From an uncultured Lachnospiraceae bacterium (GTDB lineage Bacteria; Bacillota; Clostridia; Lachnospirales; Lachnospiraceae): 29,480 nt of DNA. How positions within the stretch are numbered: the stretch's first letter is position 1; every line of letters starts with the position of its first letter. Location: NCBI GenBank assembly GCA_910580015.1, contig CAJTVT010000008.1, positions 1 to 29,480 of the forward strand, in the 5' to 3' direction. The notes beneath the pieces are model-generated. The model saw only the letters and a program-made list of their open reading frames with translations. It ran no database searches and had not been told where the DNA came from. Positions 7,685 to 16,295 of the stretch are shown piece by piece. A program made the translations under genes and the position numbers.

Positions 7685-9433
7685 TTACAAATCCTCCAAA
7701 TCAATCACTTCAAAATAATCATCTGGTTCTTTGACAGGTGTATTTTGAGGTGTCCGCTTCTCCTGTTCCATTCTTGGACCTGGATTCTGCACATTCTCTT
7801 TCTGAATTCTTTCCTGAGAATTTTGGGATTCAGACTTGTGCATCATTTTCGTTTCCTGACTTACGCCTTTTCGCTGAGAAGCCTGTTCTCCTCTTAGAAT
7901 TTTCTGTAGTTCATCCGCCAGTATAGGTTTTTGTACTACAGCATCTGGCTGTCCCTCATGTACCTTGCGGTTTTTTATCTGGGTTTCTGTTTCTAATTTT
8001 TGAGCCTGATAATTTGTTCTTTGAGGCTTTGACTCATGATTTTGATTTTCCTCCCTACGGCTATTCTTGCCCAATTCCAATTCCTTGATCGAAATATTTT
8101 CCATACGATTTTTCCTGCGAGATTCCAATTCCTTTTTATTCATGTTTTCTCCACTCTTTTGACGTTTCCCCGATTGAGGCTCACTCCAGGAATCAAAATC
8201 CTCATCTTCTTTTCTAATTCGCAATACTAAATTAACCACAACAATAACTAACACCACAATTACGAAGATTAACACAGATGTCACCTTCGTGGAAGAAGAT
8301 TTTTTCTTGCTAAATTGTTCTTCCAAATCTTTATATGCATTCTGCAGTGCCTGCATCTCCATACTTGGCTCCTCAGAGTCTTCTCCCATAGTCGCCATAG
8401 AGGATGCATTCCCTACAGACATAACACGCTGAAATGTAGATTCCGCTGAATCATATTGATACCATCCAATATTCCCAAAACTACTTGCTGCATAAACAAG
8501 AAAAAATCCATCGTCTTTTTCATCTTTCTCCTTGTCTTCCGCTCCCTGAAGTCCTCCAACTCCATCTCCAGCCTGAGGAGCAGAATCTGCTTGCCGAAAC
8601 ATAGTTACCTTTCCATACTCTCCCACAGTTTTTGAATCCTTGGTATATTCACTGGGTAACCCACTTTCCGCAGGTGGTTCCAAAAGTATCAGATAATTCG
8701 ATCCTCCTTGATCGATTTTGCGGAAAGGATAGAGAGTTTTGCTGGCAGCATCATACACCGCAAGCGTATTTTTGACATCTTGACTTGGCGTTGTGAGATA
8801 AACCAAGGTCAATTCCCCTTTTTCAAATTGAAGTCCTTCCACTTGCTGTCCCTGACATTCCACGGATGTTTTCGTAAAATCTTGAGGAATCACCTCTTCT
8901 GGAACGGAAGCTGAAAGATTAAAAGGATGTCCGTCCATAGAAATACTTCCACTTTCCTGGGGTTCTTGGCTGTTGTCCTGTGTCCCTTCTTCCTGCTCCT
9001 TGGGTTCTTCTCCAGCTTCTGGGGAATCTGCTCCACCTCTGGTTACTACAATTTTATAGGTGGCCTTTACTCCATTCTGTGCCCGGACTACGATACTAAT
9101 GGTATTCTGTCCAGCTTTCAACTCTGTATTACCCGCTATAGATTCAATTGTAGCAAATTCATTGGAAGTCTTCGCATTCACTTCCACGCTGGAGACATCT
9201 GCCCCTACCGACGCCGTATAATCAGTAACATTATATTGAAATCCAGGAGATAAAGTTCCTGCTGAAAGACTTAAGGAAGATAAACTGTTGTCTGCAGAAT
9301 CTCCTGTGTTTTCTGCGGCGCCTGCTCCTTCACTTTGATCGGGAGCTGTTGCTGACACCTGAACTACTGGAATCATCCCCAGCCACAGGATCAATGACAA
9401 TAGAATCACTGTGATCTCTTTTGTTCTTTTCAT
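7685..9433 (-). CDS. Membrane-anchored cadherin-like beta-sandwich protein
   Basis: A 582-aa type I membrane protein. The start at 9433 is supported by AAAGGTGG and AGGAGG upstream; the longer open frame to 9526 runs into the promoter. Residues 1-28 form a signal peptide. About 50-135 match the cadherin-like beta-sandwich family (PF12733 type; LSLSAGTLSPGF ... VTDYTASV ... NTISIVV ... YKIVVTRGG). A Glu/Gln-rich linker and a second extracellular region follow to about 380, then one membrane helix (about 384-404) and a 175-residue cytoplasmic tail that is highly charged and Gln/Lys/Glu rich, ending in acidic YFEVIDLEDL. Function unknown; likely an envelope adhesin or sensor. It heads the transcript that continues into clpC. 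Confidence 0.85.
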   Translation of the reverse strand: MKRTKEITVILLSLILWLGMIPVVQVSATAPDQSEGAGAAENTGDSADNSLSSLSLSAGTLSPGFQYNVTDYTASVGADVSSVEVNAKTSNEFATIESIAGNTELKAGQNTISIVVRAQNGVKATYKIVVTRGGADSPEAGEEPKEQEEGTQDNSQEPQESGSISMDGHPFNLSASVPEEVIPQDFTKTSVECQGQQVEGLQFEKGELTLVYLTTPSQDVKNTLAVYDAASKTLYPFRKIDQGGSNYLILLEPPAESGLPSEYTKDSKTVGEYGKVTMFRQADSAPQAGDGVGGLQGAEDKEKDEKDDGFFLVYAASSFGNIGWYQYDSAESTFQRVMSVGNASSMATMGEDSEEPSMEMQALQNAYKDLEEQFSKKKSSSTKVTSVLIFVIVVLVIVVVNLVLRIRKEDEDFDSWSEPQSGKRQKSGENMNKKELESRRKNRMENISIKELELGKNSRREENQNHESKPQRTNYQAQKLETETQIKNRKVHEGQPDAVVQKPILADELQKILRGEQASQRKGVSQETKMMHKSESQNSQERIQKENVQNPGPRMEQEKRTPQNTPVKEPDDYFEVIDLEDL

Positions 9434-9496
9434 ATAAACCACCTTTCCTCCTAGAGTAGGTTTGAAAACTTTTCCAATATACTCTAAGCTACTATC

Positions 9497-9526
9497 ATTA
9501 TAATTTTCTCTTTGGTATATTGTCAA
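9497..9526 (-). promoter_or_regulatory. Promoter of the cadherin-like gene / clpC transcript
   Basis: On the minus strand, perfect TTGACA (9521-9526) and perfect TATAAT (9497-9502) are 18 bp apart. The ATG is about 58 bases downstream of the predicted start. No regulator site was recognised. The promoter starts 15 bases after the ZIP gene stop codon. Confidence 0.82.
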
Positions 9527-9540
9527 GCCTTGAAAGGCGT

Positions 9541-10317
9541 TTATCCTAACGCCACATCCAGAATCATCATAATTAAAAATCCTGCCATGACACCAATGGT
9601 TCCCACATTGCTGCGCTCATCTGGCTGCGCCTGCGGAATCAGCTCATCCGCCACTACATAAATCATTGCTCCTGCTGCAAATGCCAACAGCCAAGGCATC
9701 AAAGGAACTGCCATAGAAGCCGTGAGAAACACCAAAATTCCGGCCAATGGCTCCACTATACCAGAAAGACATCCTGTCAAAAACGCTCGAAACGGACTTG
9801 CCCCACTCTGGCGCACAGGCAATGAGATCGCCGCCCCTTCTGGAAAATTTTGGATACCGATTCCCAACGCAAGCCCAATGGCCGCCGCCAAATATCCTGG
9901 TTCTTTTGGATATTGTCCTGCAAGTACAAAGGCAAGCCCTACCGCCATACCTTCTGGAATATTGTGAACTGTCACTGCCAGCACCAACAATTTCGTTCCA
10001 GCTTCCTTCTCCTTATAATCTGCATGAAACCATGGAAGTGTTCTGTCAATCAGATACAAAAATACACCTCCCATCGTAAATCCCACTGCTGGAGGAAGCC
10101 AGGGTGGCATTCCCAATTCACCACTCTGTTCAATGGAAGGAATCAACAAGGACCAGACAGCGGCCGCCATCATGACTCCCGAAGCAAATCCCAGAAATCC
10201 GCGATTCATTCGTTCCCCAATCGCACCTCGAAAACAAAATACCACTGCTGCACCCAAAGTCGTCATAAGAAACGTAAAACCAGTTCCGCAAATCACTTGC
10301 AAACATGTATAAAACAT
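9541..10317 (-). CDS. ZIP family metal (zinc) transporter, GufA-like
   Basis: An inner-membrane divalent metal importer of 258 aa with about eight hydrophobic segments. The two metal-site helices carry HNIPEG (118-123) and QNFPEG (156-161). The Gln in place of His in the second motif is the form I associate with the GufA branch of ZIP proteins, as opposed to E. coli ZupT. The usual cytoplasmic His loop is short. The start at 10317 has AGGAG 7 bases upstream, and that ribosome site is the 3' arm of the hairpin at 10318-10367. No separate promoter was recognised. Substrate is probably zinc but cannot be proven here. Confidence 0.9.
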   Translation of the reverse strand: MFYTCLQVICGTGFTFLMTTLGAAVVFCFRGAIGERMNRGFLGFASGVMMAAAVWSLLIPSIEQSGELGMPPWLPPAVGFTMGGVFLYLIDRTLPWFHADYKEKEAGTKLLVLAVTVHNIPEGMAVGLAFVLAGQYPKEPGYLAAAIGLALGIGIQNFPEGAAISLPVRQSGASPFRAFLTGCLSGIVEPLAGILVFLTASMAVPLMPWLLAFAAGAMIYVVADELIPQAQPDERSNVGTIGVMAGFLIMMILDVALG

Positions 10318-10367
10318 AAAAAACTCCTGTACGCATTTGCTATTACACTATGCAATAGGAGCTTTTT
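10318..10367 (-). terminator. Hairpin that is both terminator-like and covers the ZIP ribosome site
   Basis: Read on the minus strand, AAAAAGCTCCT (10367-10357) pairs with AGGAGTTTTTT (10328-10318), one inner base being unpaired. An inner GCAT/ATGC pair (10353-10350 with 10336-10333) continues the stem. Six T's end it, as in an intrinsic terminator for the hydrolase gene. The AGGAG of the 3' arm is also the Shine-Dalgarno of the ZIP gene, so folding would hide it. The hairpin is bidirectional in form. Confidence 0.6.
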
Positions 10368-10383
10368 GGTTATGACTAAATTT

Positions 10384-11298
10384 TCAACGTCCTGTCAACA
10401 CTTCAAAATACCTTCTGATTTCTTTCCAAGCCTGCTTGGATTCTGGCATCATCATCATACCCATCTGAAATACATGAAACATTCCCTCATAAATACTAAG
10501 ACGTACCTTTGCTCCCTGTTTTTTTGCCTTATACGCTACTGCTATGGAATCACTCAGCAACATTTCCAGGGAACCTACCTGGATTAACATTGGAGGAAAT
10601 CCCCAATATTCTCCAAACATTGGTGAAATATAGGGATCTTTCATATCATGCATTCCCACATAATCTCGATTATAGATCAAGCTGTCTGTAGAATTTCCAA
10701 AAAGTGGATCACGACCATAGTTATCCAGATAAGACGGTCCGCTGGCTGTCAAATCGGTCCAGGGAGACATCAATACAAGACCACCAGGTAATCTAACATT
10801 GTGATCCTTCAGATACATACATAGGGCAAGGGCCAGTCCTCCTCCAGCCGAATCACCAGCCACGATGATCTGTTCACTCTTCCATCCTGCCCGCTTTAGC
10901 CAGTCATACGACGCCACTGCATCCTCAAGGGCTGCCGGATATGGTTCCTCTGGAGCCACTCGATAATCAATAGTGAGCACATTCATTCCTTTACTGGCCT
11001 CACAATATAGTCCTGCAAAAAAACGATACGCATTGCGCATTGCCCCAATATAGCCACCGCCGTGAAGCTGCAAAATAACATAATCTCTTCTTGGCGCTTC
11101 TCTTTTGTGCAGATATTCCATGGAAAACTTCGGCATCTGAATTTCTTCCATACAAAAGCAATCTGGACATTTCCATTTTGGCTCCACCAGTTTCTTTCGA
11201 AGTTCACCCGTTTTTATTTTTCTACCAATTAAATTATCATTGGTCACATGAGCTATCATATCTCGGATTACCCGTCCTTGTACGCTAACCTTCTGCAT
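10384..11298 (-). CDS. HSL-type alpha/beta hydrolase (esterase/lipase-like)
   Basis: A 304-aa serine hydrolase of the hormone-sensitive-lipase family. The oxyanion motif HGGGY is at 79-83, the nucleophile elbow GDSAGG at 148-153 (Ser150), and the catalytic His in GMFHVF (His275). The acid position reads VGSLEMLLSD, with E245 replacing the more usual Asp; similar Glu forms occur in this family. No signal peptide, so cytoplasmic. The cap has two Cys in KCPDCFC (44-48). AGGAGG precedes the ATG. It follows the zinc-ribbon membrane protein by 32 bp, making it the last gene of a three-gene operon with an acyltransferase. Substrate unknown; it may act on the ester made by its partner. Confidence 0.9.
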   Translation of the reverse strand: MQKVSVQGRVIRDMIAHVTNDNLIGRKIKTGELRKKLVEPKWKCPDCFCMEEIQMPKFSMEYLHKREAPRRDYVILQLHGGGYIGAMRNAYRFFAGLYCEASKGMNVLTIDYRVAPEEPYPAALEDAVASYDWLKRAGWKSEQIIVAGDSAGGGLALALCMYLKDHNVRLPGGLVLMSPWTDLTASGPSYLDNYGRDPLFGNSTDSLIYNRDYVGMHDMKDPYISPMFGEYWGFPPMLIQVGSLEMLLSDSIAVAYKAKKQGAKVRLSIYEGMFHVFQMGMMMMPESKQAWKEIRRYFEVLTGR

Positions 11299-11330
11299 GA
11301 TCTCCTCCTTTTGTGTCTCTCTGTCCTATC

Positions 11331-11999
11331 CTATACATGAAATCTGCGTTTTAGCTCTGCTTTTGCTTTCCGCTCTCCAAAAATCAGCGTTCCAAGCAGC
11401 ATACACAAGGAAACTGCTAATGAAACCATCGAAAGAACTGGGCTCGTAATCACACGAACTTTCCAGAGAATCACACAAATCAAAGACACCACAACGGTCA
11501 ATATCTGCATCAAAATATAACTCTGCCAATTAGAAGCATTTAGCACCATCAGTATCACAATGGTAGCCTCCAGCAAAAGAATCGCACTAGGAAGAACATA
11601 ATTTACAGACCAGCCCCGATACCCCACGATATTATCAGCAGCAATCACCAAAAGCACTGCCCCCACAACCTGTGCCACTATCACTGTTTTATATCCTCCA
11701 CTCTTTTGCAGAGAATATTTCAGAGTCATATAAAAATACAAAATGCAAATTCCACTGATCGCTGACCACCATACCCCATGGAAATACAGATAATTAAAAA
11801 AAATCAATATGGACTCTATCACAATCGCAAGGAAGCTGTATAGTCTTACAATAAAATTCAATTTTCGAGAAACTGCTTTTACATCTGGATAACCTGTACT
11901 CTTTGGATGTTGTCCATTCATCTCCAATACACTTTTACAAAGGGGACAAACACTCGTATCATCTAAAATCTCCACTCTGCAATTCTTACATTCTCTCAT
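11331..11999 (-). CDS. Zinc-ribbon multi-pass membrane protein (DUF6320-like)
   Basis: A 222-aa protein. The N-terminus has a compact zinc ribbon (C4, C7, C18, C21 in MRECKNC ... CPLC). A short linker is followed by about six hydrophobic helices between residues 45 and 205 and a basic C-terminal end. I recognise it as the type annotated DUF6320 in Clostridia, found with the acyltransferase and hydrolase seen here. Its ATG overlaps the acyltransferase stop codon (ATGA), so the two are probably translationally coupled. Role unknown; a membrane scaffold or transporter for the acyltransferase product is conceivable. Confidence 0.82.
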   Translation of the reverse strand: MRECKNCRVEILDDTSVCPLCKSVLEMNGQHPKSTGYPDVKAVSRKLNFIVRLYSFLAIVIESILIFFNYLYFHGVWWSAISGICILYFYMTLKYSLQKSGGYKTVIVAQVVGAVLLVIAADNIVGYRGWSVNYVLPSAILLLEATIVILMVLNASNWQSYILMQILTVVVSLICVILWKVRVITSPVLSMVSLAVSLCMLLGTLIFGERKAKAELKRRFHV

Positions 12000-13315
12000 T
12001 CGTCGTATACTCCATTCGTCTCAATTTGTACCGGAATCCCATCTTCAGTCATTCTACGAAAAAATCCGCGCTGCACCGAAGTATCGGCCAAATTACTGCT
12101 GATTGAAAATACCAGTGTATCACGATAGGAACAAATGGTTCCCTTGATATTCTGCCCTTCTGACATGGATAAAAATGCGCTGAAACCTTTGATATACTCT
12201 TGGTATTCCTCTCTCACTTGTATATTTCCAATATTGGTGACTGTGGTAGTATTTGCCAGTGCGCTAGTATGATACACATATCGAATCGCAATATTTTTGA
12301 TAAATAATGGCACTGCTCGCAAGATAAAATTTTTCTCATTTGACACATTATAGGCAAACAGATTTTCCAAATGTTCTCGATTAATTTGGCTGCGCAGACT
12401 TTCCGCCACAATCTGCACCACCTCGGCAAATTCATAACTCTCTTTCTTAGGACAAAACACAGCAGATACAATCACAAAGAAATTTTTTATGGTGATAGAA
12501 TCAAAATAAGGTCTTAAGTTTACTGGAACACAGGAACTGATCACCCGCTTATTCGAAATTCCATGTAGACATTCTTGATAAATACTCCACAAAAAAGCTG
12601 CTACCAGATATTCATTGATCGAAACTTCATACTGTCTACAAGCTTTCTTCAATGCTGGAATCGGCATATATCCATGCATCACTCCGATTTCAGTAGGCGG
12701 GAGTTTTTCTCCTGTAACATGAAAGGCACGTTCTGTCTTATAGCCCTTTTTATGGCTCTTTTTATAATTTTTCAGATAACTATCCTCTCGGTTCAGGGAA
12801 GTATCACTACACAGACCGTCCCCAAGCTTTTTTTGCAACTCAGGGTGCGCCAATCGCAGATACTGATATGTCAATTCCCGCAAAAATGTAATTCCTCCCA
12901 TGCCATCCGTTAGCACATGGAATACTTCCAGATTGATCCTGTTCTTATAATAATTTACCCGAAACAGATAATTTCTGTTCCTGTTTGGAGAGATAAACTG
13001 ACACGGATATCGGTATTCCTGTTTGACCTTTGGCGCCTGCTTTTGATTCGTCTCAAAATAATACCAAAACACGCCATAACGAATTCTCACCTTGAATACC
13101 TCAAACCAAGGAAGAACACGCTCCAATGCCTCCTGCAATAGCTCCTGGCGTATTTCTTCTCCCAGTGTCACAGATATGCGGTACACATTGCTCATACTCT
13201 CTCCTGCAATTACTGGAAAAATATGCGCCGTATTATCCAACTTATCCCACTTTATCTCTTTTTTCTCACGTCTGGAATCTCGTTTTGATTTTGTATCATG
13301 ATTCTGTTCTGCCAT
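11996..13315 (-). CDS. Condensation-fold acyltransferase (alcohol acetyltransferase-like)
   Basis: A 439-aa protein of the CoA-dependent acyltransferase/condensation superfamily. The catalytic motif HxxxDG appears as HVLTDG (His133, Asp137), with the expected N-terminal half (YRISVTL ... ALERVLPWFEVFKVRI). A second-half segment with VSAVFCPK and the tail VTNIGNIQV match the usual floor-loop and bridging regions. Residues 1-25 are highly charged. It lacks carrier or adenylation domains, so it is a stand-alone enzyme, like those named alcohol acetyltransferase or PapA-like. AGGAG lies 10 bases before the ATG. It begins the tight operon with the DUF6320-like gene and the hydrolase. Donor and acceptor unknown. 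Confidence 0.85.
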   Translation of the reverse strand: MAEQNHDTKSKRDSRREKKEIKWDKLDNTAHIFPVIAGESMSNVYRISVTLGEEIRQELLQEALERVLPWFEVFKVRIRYGVFWYYFETNQKQAPKVKQEYRYPCQFISPNRNRNYLFRVNYYKNRINLEVFHVLTDGMGGITFLRELTYQYLRLAHPELQKKLGDGLCSDTSLNREDSYLKNYKKSHKKGYKTERAFHVTGEKLPPTEIGVMHGYMPIPALKKACRQYEVSINEYLVAAFLWSIYQECLHGISNKRVISSCVPVNLRPYFDSITIKNFFVIVSAVFCPKKESYEFAEVVQIVAESLRSQINREHLENLFAYNVSNEKNFILRAVPLFIKNIAIRYVYHTSALANTTTVTNIGNIQVREEYQEYIKGFSAFLSMSEGQNIKGTICSYRDTLVFSISSNLADTSVQRGFFRRMTEDGIPVQIETNGVYDE

Positions 13316-13364
13316 TTATCATAGACTCCTATTTTATCTTTCTCTTCCGCAGTCCTCGTGGCGT

Positions 13365-16175
13365 CTATTTATTTGAGGACGACAGCCATTTTGACAATAC
13401 TTTTGTAAACAATCGGATATCGATGGGTTTCGCCACATGATCGTTCATTCCTGTGTGAATGGCCTTCTTTACATCTTCCGAAAAAGCGTTTGCTGTCATT
13501 GCCACAATGGGAATCTCTTCCGAATCCTTTCGATTGCTTGCACGAATCTTACCCGCAGCCGTATAACCATCCATCAACGGCATTTGAATATCCATAAAAA
13601 TAATATCAAAATATCCTGGCTCATGACTTTGGTATTGTTCCACAGCCTCCTGCCCGTTGCAGGCAACACATACCTCTAAATCGTACATTTTCAGTATTTC
13701 TAAGGCAATCTCCACATTTAATTCATTATCCTCTGCCAGAAGTACCCGCTTTCCTAAAAATGACACACTTCCAAGGTCTTGCTCTTGTTCCTCTTCTGTG
13801 GTATGTACTTTACTTTGTAGAGAAAGATATAACGTTATGATAAAACGAGACCCCTCATTTAATACACTCTCAACCTGTAATTCTCCCCGCATCAACTGAA
13901 TCAAATTATATACAATGGGCATTCCAAGACCAGTTCCCTCAATGCTTTCCACTCTTGGATCATTGGCACGTTCAAATGGAACAAATAATTTCTCCAAGTA
14001 TTCTTCTGACATGCCAAAACCATTATCTTCAATCACAAAACGGTAATATCCATAATCCTGATGCAAAGAAGTCTGCTCCTCCGCTAACAGCCGAATCTTC
14101 CCTCCATCCTGTGTATATTTCACTGCATTTCCCAAAAGATTATGAAAGATCTTTTGCATTCCCAGATAATCTCCAATCACTGCTGTATGCTCCAGATTAG
14201 ACAACTCTAAAGTCAATGTCTGTCCCTTTGCTTCTGCACGTGCCTGAATCACTGTGGTGACCTCCTCCAAAAATTCTTTAAGGTCGAACTCTCCCATAGA
14301 GAGATCCATTTTTCCACTCTCAATCCGGCTCATATCCAATACTTCATTGATCAGATTCAACAAATGCTGGTTTGCAATTTTTACTTTATCCAGACAGTCT
14401 AATACCCTCTCACGGTTTTCTATATTTGCCTCTGCAATTGCGGTCATTCCCACAATCGCATTCATGGGTGTTCGAATATCATGGCTCATCCTGCCGATAA
14501 AATCACTTTTGGCATCATTCGCGCGCTGTGCCGCATCAAAGGCTTTTTGCAGAGCATCTTTACTCTCCAGCTCTTTTTGAATCTGCTGCTCAATATCACG
14601 GATACAGATAAATAATTTCGTTTTATCCTCATCAAAATAACGAATCGTGCCACACTTATGACGACTGCCGTCTTTTTCTCCTGTTGTGAAATAAAAATGC
14701 AACACTTCTTCCTCGTCCAGTTTGGAAAGAATCTTCAAAACATCAAATTCCTTCCGCAAACGCTCCTGTTCCTCCTGGCAGACAAATTTATCAATAAAAT
14801 CTTCTTTTACATGAGACAAATCATTGCGTTTTGTCATGCTATGCGAACGAATATGACCAGAAATTTTAATATCTGCTTCTCCTGTCCCCAGATCCACAAT
14901 ACAGATCCCATCGTACTCCATCTCTACTGTATACCGATAAATAGACTGATAACGCTGGTTCTCTAATTCCATATCTCGCTGTTTGGTCAGATCTTCAACT
15001 ACCCCAACGGCAAAGACAGTCTGGCCGTCCATATCACAGTTCACACTAGAAACACTGCACTTACACCAAAATTTTCCCCGGTTACAGCTAAAATAGAAAT
15101 AATCATTTTTCTCTCCATTTTTGATCCGCTCATGTACTCGACAAAACAAATCGCAGTAATTTTCATCCACCAACTTACTTGCATTTTCTCGGTTTATTCC
15201 CTTAAGTTCGGTTGCACAACCATAATATTCCGCTGTCTTTTGGGGAATCACAAGCCGCTCTTCCATAGGATAATAAAAATACTCTAAAATATTCGTATTA
15301 TTCAAAGACATCCGAAGAATTTCCATGTTTGCCTTATAACGATTCTTTAAATATTCCTGATATTCTTTTTCCTGCCGTTTCTGGTCATCGATATCTTGAA
15401 GAGCAATCAACACTTTCCGTCGGCCAGTAGAACCATACATAAAATAACAAGTCAGAGAGATCCATCGATATTTCCCTTGAATCATCCTACGATACTCACG
15501 AATATATTTCTTTTTCTTTTCCTTCAAACATTTCGTCAGCATTTCGTAACTAATTTCTTCCTGTATCCGTAACTGATCTTCTGGATGATAAACAGAGATC
15601 ATATGCTCCAACACATAAGTTGCCTCCGCCTTCTCCCCTGGAAAGACTTTTCCATCTTCAGATATATGAAGTGGATAAACTGTACTTTTTTCCACATCCA
15701 GCAACAGAACTGAAAAATATAGCTCCTTCAAAGACATTAGCATTGTCTCATGAAAACTTTTTAATTGTTCTGCTTCCCGTTTTAACGAAACTCGCTCTGT
15801 AATATTCTGATGATATCCTCGCAGACGGACTCCTTTCGTCCAGCTCTGGTCACGATTTCCTCCACATCGTACATAAATTTTTCCCCAATGCGGATGATTC
15901 CAGGTATAACTAACTTCTCCGTACTCTCCAGCAGCCATAATCTCTACAATTTCATCCACTAACTCCGACTCTTCCGCTTCTACTCGCGAATGCCAGTGGT
16001 TATAACATTCCTCTGGATCGATCCCTTCTTCCAGGCCCAATAGTTCCAGCATTACCCAATCCGCATACAGCCGGGGTGCAGTGCCTTCTTCTATTTCTAT
16101 GTACCACAAACCAACCCTTGACTCATGCAAAATATGATCTAATTTAAATTTCTCATTACACATTCCATTTTTCAT
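13365..16175 (-). CDS. Soluble hybrid sensor histidine kinase with receiver domain
   Basis: A 936-aa signalling protein without a convincing membrane segment, so a cytoplasmic sensor. Its first 540 residues look like three or four PAS-type modules (for example WYIEIEEGTAPRLYADW near the start and GRRKVLIALQDIDDQ). HisKA has the phosphorylated His in MSHDIRTPMN (H565). The ATPase domain has NAVKYTQDGGKI, EDNGFGM and GTGLGM. One receiver follows with D862 in FMDIQMP and K in VAKPID. No HPt or DNA-binding domain is attached. GAGGAAG precedes the ATG. It ends 49 bp before the acyltransferase gene; only a weak hairpin (13352-13380) lies across its stop codon, so co-transcription is possible. Partner and signal unknown. 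Confidence 0.93.
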   Translation of the reverse strand: MKNGMCNEKFKLDHILHESRVGLWYIEIEEGTAPRLYADWVMLELLGLEEGIDPEECYNHWHSRVEAEESELVDEIVEIMAAGEYGEVSYTWNHPHWGKIYVRCGGNRDQSWTKGVRLRGYHQNITERVSLKREAEQLKSFHETMLMSLKELYFSVLLLDVEKSTVYPLHISEDGKVFPGEKAEATYVLEHMISVYHPEDQLRIQEEISYEMLTKCLKEKKKKYIREYRRMIQGKYRWISLTCYFMYGSTGRRKVLIALQDIDDQKRQEKEYQEYLKNRYKANMEILRMSLNNTNILEYFYYPMEERLVIPQKTAEYYGCATELKGINRENASKLVDENYCDLFCRVHERIKNGEKNDYFYFSCNRGKFWCKCSVSSVNCDMDGQTVFAVGVVEDLTKQRDMELENQRYQSIYRYTVEMEYDGICIVDLGTGEADIKISGHIRSHSMTKRNDLSHVKEDFIDKFVCQEEQERLRKEFDVLKILSKLDEEEVLHFYFTTGEKDGSRHKCGTIRYFDEDKTKLFICIRDIEQQIQKELESKDALQKAFDAAQRANDAKSDFIGRMSHDIRTPMNAIVGMTAIAEANIENRERVLDCLDKVKIANQHLLNLINEVLDMSRIESGKMDLSMGEFDLKEFLEEVTTVIQARAEAKGQTLTLELSNLEHTAVIGDYLGMQKIFHNLLGNAVKYTQDGGKIRLLAEEQTSLHQDYGYYRFVIEDNGFGMSEEYLEKLFVPFERANDPRVESIEGTGLGMPIVYNLIQLMRGELQVESVLNEGSRFIITLYLSLQSKVHTTEEEQEQDLGSVSFLGKRVLLAEDNELNVEIALEILKMYDLEVCVACNGQEAVEQYQSHEPGYFDIIFMDIQMPLMDGYTAAGKIRASNRKDSEEIPIVAMTANAFSEDVKKAIHTGMNDHVAKPIDIRLFTKVLSKWLSSSNK

Positions 16176-16213
16176 TCTATCTTCCTCGCTTGCAGCCTTG
16201 CCGATCCTGAGTT

Positions 16214-16219
16214 ATCTTA
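16214..16219 (-). promoter_or_regulatory. Extended -10 promoter of the soluble kinase
   Basis: On the minus strand TAAGAT is preceded by TGT, an extended -10. No good -35 lies upstream. It sits between the lysC terminator and the kinase start codon, the only available place for a promoter. Confidence 0.45.
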
Positions 16220-16241
16220 ACATATTTTTTACCACAAATAG

Positions 16242-16270
16242 CCTCAAATACAATCTTATTGTATTTGAGG
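16242..16270 (-). terminator. Terminator after lysC
   Basis: A perfect 13-bp stem (16242-16254 with 16258-16270) has a 3-base loop. It lies 25 bases past the lysC stop codon. The minus-strand exit reads CTATTTGTGG, a modest T run; the plus side (TTATTTT) is better, but no plus-strand gene ends here. Confidence 0.75.
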
Positions 16271-16295
16271 TTATTTTGCAAGTTTTCTATACACT

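Noticed and set aside
9434..9526. Longer N-terminus for the cadherin-like protein
   Set aside because: The extra codons cover a near-consensus promoter, and a signal peptide begins exactly at the internal ATG with a ribosome site.
13352..13380. Terminator after the soluble kinase
   Set aside because: GTCCTC/GAGGAC is only 6 bp, spans the stop codon, has a 17-base loop and no T tract.
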